From contig MLAK01001082.1 in assembly GCA_001839685.1 (NCBI GenBank), positions 84,642 through 148,641 of the forward strand: a DNA stretch of 64,000 nucleotides, given 5' to 3'. The notes under the pieces are model-generated. The model had not been told where the DNA came from. It did not search any database and saw only the letters and a program-made list of their open reading frames with translations. The DNA is from Tritrichomonas foetus (taxonomy: Eukaryota > Parabasalia > Tritrichomonadida > Tritrichomonadidae). Below are positions 31,751 to 42,254 of this stretch, in pieces. How positions within the stretch are numbered: the stretch's first letter is position 1; the number at the start of each line of letters is the position of its first letter. Both the position numbers and the translations under genes were made by a program.

Positions 31751-32138
31751 TAAAAGTGATGTGAAATCGATCAATCAAATTTCCCTCATGTGATTGCTTC
31801 CTCTGAAATTTTTCACTTTTTGTGAGTTTTTGGCAAACTTTTTGATCAAGTGAATCCGCCGTAAAACATTCAAAAAGTTAAAAGACCACTTTTATTAATT
31901 CTGATCGTATTTCATCGTTTTCTCAAAATTTTTCGTAATCTTCCATTTGGCAATTTTTCTCATTTAATTTCAATTCATGAACAATATCTGGTTATTTTAG
32001 TTAATATACTTTAAGAAACCATTATGTACAATTTTTCCCAAAATTATGTTAAAAATTAAAAAATTGGAAATGTAATGAATTTTTCATTTTATGAGAACAA
32101 AAATAAAGAAAAATATAAAAAACAGTTTGGTATTGATT
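31751..32138. other. Intergenic, nothing recognised
   Basis: AT-rich spacer between two minus-strand genes. Confidence 0.5.
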
Positions 32139-33884
32139 TTAGATATCAATTGGATAAATAAAAGAAACATCCCATGTTTCAATCAAGTTCGACATAAAAA
32201 TTTTTGCTACTTCGGTTAACTCTTTGATTTTCATTGGATCAATACTATTAACTCGCATTATATTTGTTCCAAATGTCATTGAGAGTGGAGTCAGTCCAAT
32301 ATTAGAAATTGTCAAAAACTTTTTGAGAAATCCAACTATGTAGCCAAGTGTATTTCTTTGAATTGTTCCAAGTCTTTCAACAATTTCAATATAATTTTTT
32401 TTGCTTTTAATTTCTTCAACAAGTTCTTCATTAATTAAACTTTCAGGCATTTCTCCAAGAAATCGTTTTAACAATGAAGCCAAATCAAAAACATCATAAT
32501 CTTCATTATTAAAATCAAATTGATTGGTATCAAGGTCATCAACCATTTTATCAACACTAAGTTTATTTCCAGGCAATTTAAAAATCCCTTCTTTCGGATT
32601 TTTATTATTACATTGAATGATTTTTTCACATATTTTATGTAAAAATAAAGGAATTCTTAGATTTGGATTTTTTCTTCGTTGATGGAAAAATAATTCATAA
32701 ATGGATGCACCAATAGAAAATCCACCACCTTGAGTATAATTATTGTCATTTATATGATTAGGAATTGAAAGAATGAAATTATCTGTGATTTTTCTTTGGA
32801 TATTCTCATTGGTAATGCATCTTGCTAAAAAACGAATATAACAAAGTTGACTTTTTGAAGCAATGTTTTTATTTGTGACAAAAGACTTTGTTGCAAGAAA
32901 TGAGCGAATAACCTTTTGTGTTAATGGTGAACTAACAAAAATAGTTGATAAAATTAAAATTAAATCCCAAATTTGATTTGATGCCTCAACACTTGTGTTT
33001 CCATTCACCTGTTTAAAAAGTTCCATAAATGTTTCATCGATAAGATTTAAATTATTTTGAATTAAATGAACAATTTGGAGACTTTCATTTGGTTTATTTG
33101 TTTTGTTTTGTGTAGTTGAATAATGAATAATTAAGTCATATATTTTTTGCGATGTTTTAACATTAATTTTAGATTCATATGACTTCTTTAATAATGGAAT
33201 ATTTTTTGGTAATAAATCAGCTGTAATTATATCATCAATTGTAATTTTTTTATTTTTACTTTTCTTTATTTTTAAATTGAAGTTAAGTAAAGCAAAATCT
33301 CGAAAACTAATTAATTCATCTTTATCAGCTTTAATCGAAGGTGGTAAGTATTCAATTATTTCTTTTTGTATTGGTGAATCTTCTAAACTAAAAGTGCTTT
33401 CTTGGAAATTTTCTAAAAGTGATTTATTTTTGGTTTTCCTTCGTTTTGTTGTTCTTGTGTGTGTACTGAATGATGGTTGTAATGTCATAAATTCTCTTCC
33501 AAAATCATTTGTATAATTAAAATTATCTGAATCTAAAGAACTGATTTTTTTTGTTGATTCTTTAATAGAATCATCTTTGCTATCGGTGATTTCAGGATTG
33601 TCTTTCATTTTTGATGTATTAATTTCATCTTCTGTTTGGGAATTCTGGTCATTTTTCTCTGTAATGTTTACATTCTCTTTCGAATTATCATTAGTATAAT
33701 CTATTTTGTAATCACTAATATCAAAAGGGAGCATAGTTTCTGCAGATAAAATCTCCTGGAAAAATCTCGGAAGATTCCAGGTTGTTTCGTTTGTGATTGG
33801 ATTATGAAAGAAATATTTATCACTGGAAAATGATTTGCATGCATAGAAGCGTCCAATTAAATTACCAGTGCTTTCAATATCCAT
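32139..33884 (-). CDS. WW-MyTH4-RhoGAP domain protein with Lys in the arginine-finger position
   Basis: 581 residues. A WW-like motif lies at about 10-42 (Y-F-F-H-N-P-I-T-N-E-T-T-W-N-L-P; the first Trp is replaced). An acidic linker follows, then a MyTH4 domain at about 190-355 (F-R-D-F-A-L-L-N-F) and a RhoGAP domain at about 395-575. Order and content match the Vilse/ARHGAP39 class, which links microtubules or motors to Rac/Cdc42 inactivation. The arginine finger should sit in E-G-I-F-R; here it reads E-G-I-F-K-L-P-G-N (Lys at about 436). Later family features are present (L-A-S-L-L-K-R-F-L-G-E-M-P). GAP activity is therefore doubtful, though GTPase binding may persist. Confidence 0.83.
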   Translation of the reverse strand: MDIESTGNLIGRFYACKSFSSDKYFFHNPITNETTWNLPRFFQEILSAETMLPFDISDYKIDYTNDNSKENVNITEKNDQNSQTEDEINTSKMKDNPEITDSKDDSIKESTKKISSLDSDNFNYTNDFGREFMTLQPSFSTHTRTTKRRKTKNKSLLENFQESTFSLEDSPIQKEIIEYLPPSIKADKDELISFRDFALLNFNLKIKKSKNKKITIDDIITADLLPKNIPLLKKSYESKINVKTSQKIYDLIIHYSTTQNKTNKPNESLQIVHLIQNNLNLIDETFMELFKQVNGNTSVEASNQIWDLILILSTIFVSSPLTQKVIRSFLATKSFVTNKNIASKSQLCYIRFLARCITNENIQRKITDNFILSIPNHINDNNYTQGGGFSIGASIYELFFHQRRKNPNLRIPLFLHKICEKIIQCNNKNPKEGIFKLPGNKLSVDKMVDDLDTNQFDFNNEDYDVFDLASLLKRFLGEMPESLINEELVEEIKSKKNYIEIVERLGTIQRNTLGYIVGFLKKFLTISNIGLTPLSMTFGTNIMRVNSIDPMKIKELTEVAKIFMSNLIETWDVSFIYPIDI

Positions 33885-34705
33885 GGTGATATGAAAAATG
33901 TATCATCTTTTCAAATTGTCAGAGAAATATTTGACAAAGATGATAAACTTTTTCTATGAATTTCCTGGAAGTGAAAAATGAGTTCATTTTCTAAAACTTC
34001 ACATGTATTGGATGAAAATGATGAATGAGAAGGAGATGAAAAAGTAACACTTCTATTATAACAAGGAAGTGTCTGCTTTGATCATGATTTAAGGGAAATT
34101 TTCCTATTTTATATTTCTTTTTTTCTGCCAATGACAAAAGATAAATCAAGCATTAAAGATGAAATTATTTAAAACAATGTTGTTGAAACATGGAATTGGA
34201 ATTTATTTTCATGAATAATTTTTCGATAAGCTTCGTCAACCCATGTTTTTAAAAGTTTTTAAATAAGTCTAATGATACATTCACACAATCATCTTTTCTA
34301 CAAACTTCCATTGTGTTTTCAATTAATGAAAGTAACTTAATCGAATTGAATTTCATGCTTAAAAATAATGCGAAGAACTCTTGGCCACTCAATAGTTCTT
34401 CCTGAAAAGGTCCAAATCAAATTTTGGTTAATATCATTTCATTTGATAATATTATGGGCTTTCATGTAAAACTCTAAAATAAGATACTAATTAAAAAAGA
34501 CTTGAATTTGATGTTGTTGCTTGATTGGTAAAAACAATAGGTTTTAACCAAAATCAACCAGAATGACATGAAAGATCCAAAAAAGTGGCAAATTTTTCTT
34601 AGGTAACCGAACGTCATGATAACCAATTGATCGAAGTCAAAACTATTTTTTCAGGCGATTTAAACTTTTTGAATCATTATTAATCGAGAGGATGAATGTG
34701 ACGTG
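33885..34705. other. Intergenic with a decayed minus-strand coding relic
   Basis: On the minus strand, 34249-34356 encodes 35 protein-like residues (M-K-F-N-S-I-K-L-L-S-L-I-E-N-T). An overlapping frame at about 34341-34430 reads I-W-T-F-S-G-R-T-I-E-W-P. Together they suggest the frameshifted end of an unidentified gene, possibly of a transposable element. Not assignable. Confidence 0.3.
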
Positions 34706-35971
34706 AATGTCTTCCAGCGAATTTACAATCAAAATTAATAGCCATTTCTTCTAGTGACATCAAAGATTCTGATTCATTACGTTTCTTCGAAGGAATAGAA
34801 AATGATCATATTGAAATCAATGATAATTCTCTGGATCTAGACTTTTCGATTATTCCTGATGTTTTAAAGAATTCTATTGTTCTTTTAACTCCAAGCAACT
34901 ATAAAAATTGAGAAGTCATCTCAAATCTTTTTCATCTGTCTGGTTTATCAAAAAGACTTTCAAACTACAAAAAATATTTAGAAATATAGTCCTTTAATGA
35001 TGTTGATGATTTTTCAATACTCGAACAAAATTTACTTGAGGTTACCCAAAATACTCACGATTCTGTTTTAAATCAAACTGTGACCTTTCAGAAAAGAAGA
35101 AAATTCACATGAAAATATTTACAAGAAATCATTCAATTACTTTTGTGCTATTCTCATGCACATCAATCTAAAAAAGACCTTTATCGAAATTTACTTGATC
35201 ATTCATTTGAATTCATTAAAGAAAATAGAAACCCAGAACTTTTTAACCCTGGTTTTCTTAAAGCAAATTTCAAAAATTTATATGCGCAATTAATAAGGTG
35301 ATCAAAAAAACAAAAACAGATGAAAAGGTAGATGGAAAGCTCGATGGGAAAGAAGAAGAGGAAGAAAATTATTGTGAGGATTTACAAGATTGTTCTGACT
35401 AAGAAAAAGAGGTTGAATTAAGTGATTTGTGATGTTATCCTTTGCAAATTTATGATAAAATCGAAATTATGAATCATGATATGATGAAATGTATAATTTT
35501 TTGCCAATTCGAATAAAAGATATTACAAGATCAGTCATTGAAGACAACAATAAAATGCTTTATCAATTAATGTGAAATCCATCGTTTCTATTGAAAAGCA
35601 CATATTTAAAACATACAGCTTTTTATGAATCAACAAAATGTTTCGAATTCTTATGAATGCCATCAATCTTGAAATAGGTGCAAATATTGAAATGTTAAGG
35701 AAAGCAATAATGGAGACAATATTGAAATTATCAACTTATGCTAAGATAGATTTTAATCAGATGAAGTTCTCACGAATTCCAAAAAAATTTGAAAAAATAA
35801 TTATTTACATTGATTAAATATCATCAAAAGATTGTTTTTGAATGGCTTCTTGAAAATCGTATATCAGTGAATGATATAACTATTATCTCTATAATGAAAT
35901 ATTCAATAGCTTATGATAATTATTCTGTAATACAATATATTTTGTCTAATCATTGTTTAATGAAAATTTCA
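34706..35971 (+). pseudogene. DUF3447-type ankyrin protein pseudogene
   Basis: Starting at 34706 one frame encodes about 200 residues of the trichomonad/amoeba DUF3447 ankyrin N-terminal region. It is broken by in-frame stops at 34909 (TGA), 34987 (TAG) and 35110 (TGA). Near 35299 the reading shifts to an acidic stretch (D-G-K-L-D-G-K-E-E-E-E-E), with more stops. Farther on come family-like pieces: R-S-V-I-E-D-N-N-K-M-L-Y-Q-L, S-T-K-C-F-E-F-L and, at about 35810-35960, I-V-F-E-W-L-L-E-N and V-I-Q-Y-I-L-S-N. Homology then stops at the inverted repeat at 35972. Clearly non-functional as a protein gene; family call from motif resemblance. Confidence 0.72.
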
Positions 35972-36100
35972 TTTTTCTGATATTAAATGGTGGACAAGAC
36001 AGAAATATGTTCTTGGTCAAACCAAATTAGCCTAACACTGTTTTGATGCAAATTTTTACAATACTTTTCTTATGCATTTAACCATTTAATATCAGAAAAA
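35972..36100. repeat. Perfect 20-bp inverted repeat with 89-bp spacer
   Basis: Left arm 35972-35991 (TTTTTCTGATATTAAATGGT) is the exact reverse complement of 36081-36100. Pairing stops on both sides after 20 bases. It abuts the end of the ankyrin pseudogene. It could be a miniature inverted-repeat element (no obvious target-site duplication) or a hairpin. Confidence 0.75.
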
Positions 36101-36252
36101 ATAAGAAGGAATTTGGCCTGACATGACGTCAATTCTTTTCACCTTTCCAACCGATGATTTTTCGGAGCAAAATCCGCCATAATGTATATATGGTCATATA
36201 AACCTTTCAAAAATAATTGGCATTGATAACTTTTACAGAAAAAGTTTCTTTA

Positions 36253-37629
36253 ATGAAACTTTTTGAGAGAATTCTTTATTTTATGTTTTTATCATTGCTT
36301 CTTATTTTAACTCATTCCAAGCATTATAAAATACTTCCTGGAATGACTAATGAATATGGATTCACTGTTCTGAAACTTAGAAAAAATAAAACAATATCAA
36401 TGGGACTCCATAATCGGGACGCTGTTGTACTCAGCGCAATTCCTAGTTCGTTTGGCTTTTCCATTATTTCAAAATCAGGGAAGTCACCTCAGGAATATCC
36501 AATATTTCCATCAAATCATTTATTCATTTCCGGTTTTGAATTAAATTTGAGTATTTCTGAAAATTATGAAGAATCAGCAGCATTCATTCCGATTTGGCTC
36601 ATTCCTAAAGGAATTTGTAACCAAACAGCCGGTGTTTTGACAGCAGAACATCATCTTCATATGAAGACAAGTTTGAAAAGCTCAGCTGGGCCAATTTGTA
36701 TTTTCAGCCAGCCGCAATTTCACACAGCCAAAATTGATATTTCATTGAAATCAAATGATCGAAAATCTTCACTTTCAATCGGAAGAAGCCATGAAGAAAA
36801 TAATAAAAACACTGTTGAAACTTTAATGAAAAGCTTGACATTAAATGAAAATGGAAAGGGAAAAGGAAATAGAAACCAAAACTCAAATTCGAAAAAAGAA
36901 ATCCAGATTTTCGACGAAAATGAGGCGGAAATTATTAGTTCAAATGATAATATGATGTCTAGGATAGTGAACACTAATGAAAATGAAAAGAAAAACAACA
37001 AAATCAAAAATGGAATCAAAATGTTATCTTCTAAAACAAAAAATGCAAAAAATGATCAAAATAATTTAACCATCCTCCAAAATTGTAAAAGCAGGAAAAA
37101 ATGTGCATCAATTGAACATAATCCGTTTTTCATTTTATTGAAAATTCGACCTAATAAAAAAGTCAATTTGAATATTGACTATGAAGTGACTGAGCCTGCG
37201 CCTGAAACAGTTTATTGTTCTTTTTCGCCTGTAACTGCATTGACTAGTCATGGATTTGTAAGTATGACCAGTATTCTTGGTAATGGTGAAACAAATTGCG
37301 AATCTCGTGCAAATGATATTTTATCCCTTTTTAAATACTTTTCAATTTTTGTGGCAGTTTTAATCGTTCTCATTTTTATCTTACAAGTTACAGATACTGT
37401 TGATTTCGGAGAATTACTATGTCCTGATGCAGATAAGAAAAGATTTGATAGTCTCAAGATAGATCCTTATGCGGGACGAATTGATACCCCACAAGAAGCC
37501 GCTGGACAACTTCATACCGGGGAAAGTGAAATGAATATTGAAATTTTGAATAGTATTGAAAAAGTCGAAGCATATCACACCAACGAAAATGATAGAAATA
37601 GTGGTAGTGATCACGAAAATCCAAAATGA
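36253..37629 (+). CDS. Type I membrane protein of unknown function
   Basis: 458 residues from the first ATG at 36253; an upstream in-frame TTG at 36217 gives no better start. A signal peptide is clear (M-K-L-F-E-R-I-L-Y-F-M-F-L-S-L-L-L-I-L). The predicted extracellular part contains two beta-rich segments separated by an Asn/Lys-rich low-complexity linker (about 185-285). Scattered Cys residues occur on both sides, with C-K-S-R-K-K-C after the linker. A single transmembrane helix lies at about 361-381 (F-V-A-V-L-I-V-L-I-F-I-L), followed by an acidic cytoplasmic tail of some 75 residues containing D-P-Y-A-G and a Glu/Asn-rich end. I do not recognise the ectodomain. Surface protein or sorting receptor are guesses. 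Confidence 0.75.
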   Translation: MKLFERILYFMFLSLLLILTHSKHYKILPGMTNEYGFTVLKLRKNKTISMGLHNRDAVVLSAIPSSFGFSIISKSGKSPQEYPIFPSNHLFISGFELNLSISENYEESAAFIPIWLIPKGICNQTAGVLTAEHHLHMKTSLKSSAGPICIFSQPQFHTAKIDISLKSNDRKSSLSIGRSHEENNKNTVETLMKSLTLNENGKGKGNRNQNSNSKKEIQIFDENEAEIISSNDNMMSRIVNTNENEKKNNKIKNGIKMLSSKTKNAKNDQNNLTILQNCKSRKKCASIEHNPFFILLKIRPNKKVNLNIDYEVTEPAPETVYCSFSPVTALTSHGFVSMTSILGNGETNCESRANDILSLFKYFSIFVAVLIVLIFILQVTDTVDFGELLCPDADKKRFDSLKIDPYAGRIDTPQEAAGQLHTGESEMNIEILNSIEKVEAYHTNENDRNSGSDHENPK

Positions 37630-38127
37630 TTTCTTCTGAATGTCCTTTGTAATGAATTGATCTTTGATGATTGATTGAATGATCTGATATTATTTATTTC
37701 ATAAGTGCTTAAACTCCAAAAGCGTGACTGTTACATTTTTTTCTCAAACGCGTTTAGGCTCTTAGATACACTTACTAGATGAATGACAAAATGTACCAAA
37801 GAAACTTGGAATATTGTCGAAAAAAAGCGAAAATTGGAAAAACCGCCAAATTCAGAAGTGGATTTTGAATTCCTGAGTAAAGATTATACGTTATCACTCT
37901 TTCCAATATAAAACATTTTCTTCTCTGACAACAACATATCCTTGTTACAAATTCAAAATCTTGTGGAGAGGCAAAAAAATGTATATTATGATATTATGCA
38001 CTTTTCACCAAAATCCTCTTAAATTCACATAATGTTGCTATAATTCAAGGGGAAATTATTAAAAAGAGATATGTTGAGTCCCAAATAAATGCTGAAGCCC
38101 TCTAATAATATTATCTCATAATTCTGA
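37630..38127. other. Intergenic or eroded 5' part of the helicase pseudogene
   Basis: No continuous frame. A short piece at about 38060-38095 (K-R-Y-V-E-S-Q-I-N-A-E-A-L) may belong to the decayed gene downstream. Confidence 0.35.
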
Positions 38128-39436
38128 TCAATCGACCACTTGACATTAGTAAATGGTGCACCTGGGACAGGAAAAACACATTTTGCACGTGAGTTTTTGC
38201 GAATAACTAAAAATCGCAGTAGTCCTTACCCAATTGTCATTGTAACATTCACAAACAATGCACTTGATGCATTTTTAGAAGGAGTTGTTGAATTTTTAGA
38301 GGATAAGGAATTCATTAGATGGGGAGGACCTTGCAAATCGCAGAATTCCAAAATTCAAAGAAATTTATGGTGAAATTGTTTTCTCAGTGAGAATGTTAAA
38401 AAGTCTCGAAATGAAATTGCAACTATAAAAGAACATATGAAAAATTTATACAATATCAGAGAGGGTCTTCAAACAACTTGGGACAAAGCTCAATGAAAAT
38501 AAAGAAGTAAGCTCTGAAATAGAAAATGAAGAAGAAGATAATAAAGAAGAGGAAGAATAAAAAGAAAATAATGGTAAATATTTTCCTGATGAAGATATTA
38601 TTGCTATGATAGAAGCATCGTATGATGGATGTGAAATTGATTCTAAGATTAATTATAAATCTAAAAATCGAATCATTCAAGAATTTACTAATATTATTAA
38701 TAGGAACACTTTTAATTTATCAAATTTGCTAGGTTATATCAAAAATATAAAACGACTATGTAATCGACTTATAGATGAACTACAAAAGAATTTGAAAAAA
38801 GGAAGCTCAGTTTTTTGAACTTGAAACAAAGTCAAGTGGTGATTGCATGAAGAAAATGAAATTGATTGCAATGACATCAACGATTGCAAGTGTGCGAAAA
38901 GATGCACTTGAGATGCCTTAAAACATGCAAAATATGTGGAGTCCAATGCAGAGCTCTTGAAGGAGAAGAATGCGCATTTTTCTGTCAACATCACATCAAA
39001 TCTGAACCACCAAAGGATCTTAATTCACTTGTATATCTTTTCCATCCGAAGAGAGGAAAAAATAAAAGGAGTCACTGGCTTCCACTAGAAATGACGAAAA
39101 AAGCAATAAGAGCCCAACTTTATCAAATAATGAATATTGCAGATCAAGAAAATGCTCAAGATATCCAAACTTTACCAATTGTCCATGTGGGAAATGTAAA
39201 GAAAAGATTTACGAATCAGACTCTTTAAAGATGAAATAAATAAGATTAATGATCTGTTCACTCTAATTCGAGAAGAGAGTGAACTAATAAAGAAAAACCT
39301 TTCTAATCAACAAGAAATGAAATATTGGAAAGTGAATTGGTATCGATGCAAATGTGGAAAAGTCTTCTATGTTCACTACAATGATCTAAATGATATTAAC
39401 ATTACATGTCTATCATGTAATATCCATTATGCTTAA
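38128..39436 (+). pseudogene. UPF1-like superfamily 1 helicase with NFX1-type zinc finger, pseudogene
   Basis: The first piece carries an intact Walker A, L-V-N-G-A-P-G-T-G-K-T, and the Ia-region I-V-I-V-T-F-T-N-N-A-L-D. An in-frame TGA at 38371 and frame changes follow. Later pieces are a helical insert with Glu-rich run, an NFX1-like Cys/His segment at about 38880-39000 (C-L-K-T-C-K-I-C-G-V-Q-C and Q-H-H), C-P-C-G-K-C-K near 39180 and a terminal Cys pair before TAA at 39434. Helicase motifs II-VI are not seen, so there was also an internal loss. The intact relatives (ZNFX1/UPF1 type) bind and remodel RNA. Family is inferred from this motif combination. Confidence 0.68.
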
Positions 39437-39682
39437 TTTTTAGATTTATAGGCCATAACTTATTTTACTAAAGTATTTCTGTTAACTATAAAAAACTAAT
39501 GAAAGACTAATTCGTCAATGAGTAATACAAATGAGATTTATGGAAGAGCTGATTGTGTGAAAAAGTCAAATAAATTTTGGGGACCTGTTATTTTCTTTGA
39601 TTTTCTATAATTCGAGAAAATCATTAATAAATGAAAAAGTGTTTATCTACAAATCTACTATGAATACTTAAATGTTTAATTA

Positions 39683-40933
39683 TTAGAAGAATGAGAAATC
39701 TTCCCACATTTCAAAATTAACTTCCTCTGAGAAGAGGTCGAAATTAGGATGAAATGCCACATCAAAGGAATTATCCAAACACAACCGCATTTCGGGAGGT
39801 TGAATCTCCTTCACAACTGGCATAACATATCCGCATGAATTGTTATTAAAGGCATCATTATTTATCAGAATATCATCACTGTTAAAATTAACACTTGGCA
39901 TAAATGTGTTCGATGCAACATGATTTTGAATATTTTGATGTGAAACAAAAGTGTTCACTTTTTGATACTCAATGTAATCAACTTGGTTGATTGGAATCAA
40001 TTGATTTGTGATTTGGTTATTATATTGTTGATTGAACTCAACATTTATGATTGGAGCTCTTTTTACAACAGGCATTGGAACAATTGGCTTAGGAATTGTC
40101 ATATGCGTCATTTGTATTGGTGGTGGAGGTGTATTTACATTACTCCTATTATTAATGACACTGTTATATCCAATAACATTCATGTTTCCAGTGTTGTTGA
40201 TAGTATTATTACTAAAAGTCGTACAACTATTGTTGCGACTGATATTAACACTTACATTGGAACTCATATTTGCACTGTTTCCACTTGAGCAGCCAACAGA
40301 TGCTGATGGGGATGAAGATTGTGGAGATGAACCAATTGAGTGTTTAGCTTTCGCACGATGACGAGCAAGCATCATCCATCTATTTCTGATGTTATTATCT
40401 GATCGACTAAGGAAAAATTTGGATATTTTATTCCATTTCGGACCATATTCTGAATACTTGTCATCAAGAAGGTCATCTTCTTCCTTTGACCATGTGTCTT
40501 TACGTAAGTCTGGGTTCAAGTAATTGTTCCATCTTTCACGACATTGTCGAGGATTTCGGGTCTCCATAAGCTGTGCTATGGTAATCCAATTCTTGCTACC
40601 GTGTGTTTGTACTAGTTTCAATAGTTTGTCATCTTCTTCAGGTGTGAACTTTAATTTTGGTGGACTTTTCAACTTCATATCATTGCTTGAATTTGAATTT
40701 GAAGCGTTTACTGCACCAATTGCGCTCAATGAATTCATTGAGGGATTTAAGGTCACTGGTGTATTGCCAAAGCCATTAATAGTCATTTTAGCGTTCGTAT
40801 TAGAGTTATTTTCTCCAAAACTTGAGCTAGAATTATAATTAGTGGCTTGTGTGTACGAAAACTGGTTATGTGGAAGGTGATTTGCACAGATGGTAATCGT
40901 TGTCCCTTGTGTGGGATTTCCGTCTAGCATCAT
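39683..40933 (-). CDS. R2R3 Myb-like DNA-binding protein
   Basis: 416 residues; two adjacent Met codons at the start (M-M-L-D-G-N). Two canonical repeats at about 95-195: L-K-F-T-P-E-E-D to Q-C-R-E-R-W-N-N-Y-L, then D-T-W-S-K-E-E-D to I-R-N-R-W-M-M-L. The N-terminal 90 residues and most of the rest are Asn/Ser-rich and disordered. A short P-P-P-P segment and an acidic/aromatic C-terminus (F-E-M-W-E-D-F-S-F-F) may act in transactivation. The repeat pair is the closest in this window to the consensus of trichomonad Myb transcription factors. Target unknown. Confidence 0.88.
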   Translation of the reverse strand: MMLDGNPTQGTTITICANHLPHNQFSYTQATNYNSSSSFGENNSNTNAKMTINGFGNTPVTLNPSMNSLSAIGAVNASNSNSSNDMKLKSPPKLKFTPEEDDKLLKLVQTHGSKNWITIAQLMETRNPRQCRERWNNYLNPDLRKDTWSKEEDDLLDDKYSEYGPKWNKISKFFLSRSDNNIRNRWMMLARHRAKAKHSIGSSPQSSSPSASVGCSSGNSANMSSNVSVNISRNNSCTTFSNNTINNTGNMNVIGYNSVINNRSNVNTPPPPIQMTHMTIPKPIVPMPVVKRAPIINVEFNQQYNNQITNQLIPINQVDYIEYQKVNTFVSHQNIQNHVASNTFMPSVNFNSDDILINNDAFNNNSCGYVMPVVKEIQPPEMRLCLDNSFDVAFHPNFDLFSEEVNFEMWEDFSFF

Positions 40934-42240
40934 GCAAGTGAAGTGAGAAAATTATTTCAAAATATTGATTTTCTGATACTTTAAAGGGAGATGACCAGAT
41001 CAAAATCTCGAATTTTCAATTTTGAATGCTCAATTTGACGTAATGTTATATATTGAATACATCAAGAAATCATTTAACAATTAGTAAGAAAATTAGTTCT
41101 CTCGCTTTATTCTGAAATGGATCAATAATCATGACATCCAATTTCTTATCATTATACCCTTTTGAATAGGAATCTGGGAAAACTGTCATCTATTGGGAAA
41201 AAAAATCCGGATAAAATCATATTTTTCTTTGAATTAATAATAATGAATATTTTTGAAGTATTTTTTTGAATGTGAAAAATAATACCCCCTTGTTTTGAAT
41301 ACCCATTTGGAAAATAACATTAACTCAAAAATTCTAATAGCAAATATTCACTACATTACTAAATTTGATTTCTGAAATAATACGAAAAAACTCTATTTCA
41401 TAACTATATTGTCATGTTAGCTCTATATCATAGTGAGAACAAATAATTTAATCGGATTAATCTAAATGCTGAATGCAATAATCAAATCGAAAACCTTTTT
41501 GAATCATAGCTAGGAAATTGAAATTATTGAATTTCCTAAGAAAGGATTGAAGTTACGATTGAAAAAAGTTTTTGAGATGCTTTTCGATTTCTGTACTTTC
41601 ATGTTTTCATGTGAAATATAAATTAATAATGTATTCCATTTCTGGTTATTCTATTAATGAATAAGATTTAGAAAATCTGGAAATTTCTATGAAATCAGAA
41701 AAACAGTGAATTCAAACCACCTTTCATTTTTCAGAATCATATAAATAATTGATAAAAATCTCATTTTCTACGAAATCCAAATTCTCTAATATATATTTCC
41801 GTATTGAGTATTTTACTCTGATAATATATCAGCAATTAGTTTCAGATAAAAAAATTAAGAAACTTTTCATTGATGGAATCATGATTTTTATATTTAGTAC
41901 TTTTTTTTGATGGTTGTTATTTAAGATCTCTAAATGTTGATTTTAAAAAACTAGATTTTGACAAAATCCCAACACATAAATTTACAATTGAAGGTAAAAT
42001 TAAAAACTTCGATAAAATATCTGTATTTTGACATTTTAATATCTTTTACATGTTCACCCTGCTAAAAAAATTATTTTATGATATTTTATCAATGAAATAC
42101 AGCATTTTAGATGATTTGAGATTATAGTTACTATTTAAACACTAGGGAATGCTTAGAGCAGCGTCATAAGGATCAGTGATTTCTACGGTGGTGATATTGT
42201 GTGTGTAGGTTTTCATCGTGAAATACCACCAATATGAATA
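40934..42240. other. Intergenic, mostly featureless
   Basis: AT-rich. A short coding-like stretch at about 41950-42030 (+) reads K-L-D-F-D-K-I-P-T-H-K-F before a stop; too short to interpret. Confidence 0.45.
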
Positions 42241-42254
42241 TGTATGACGGCCAA

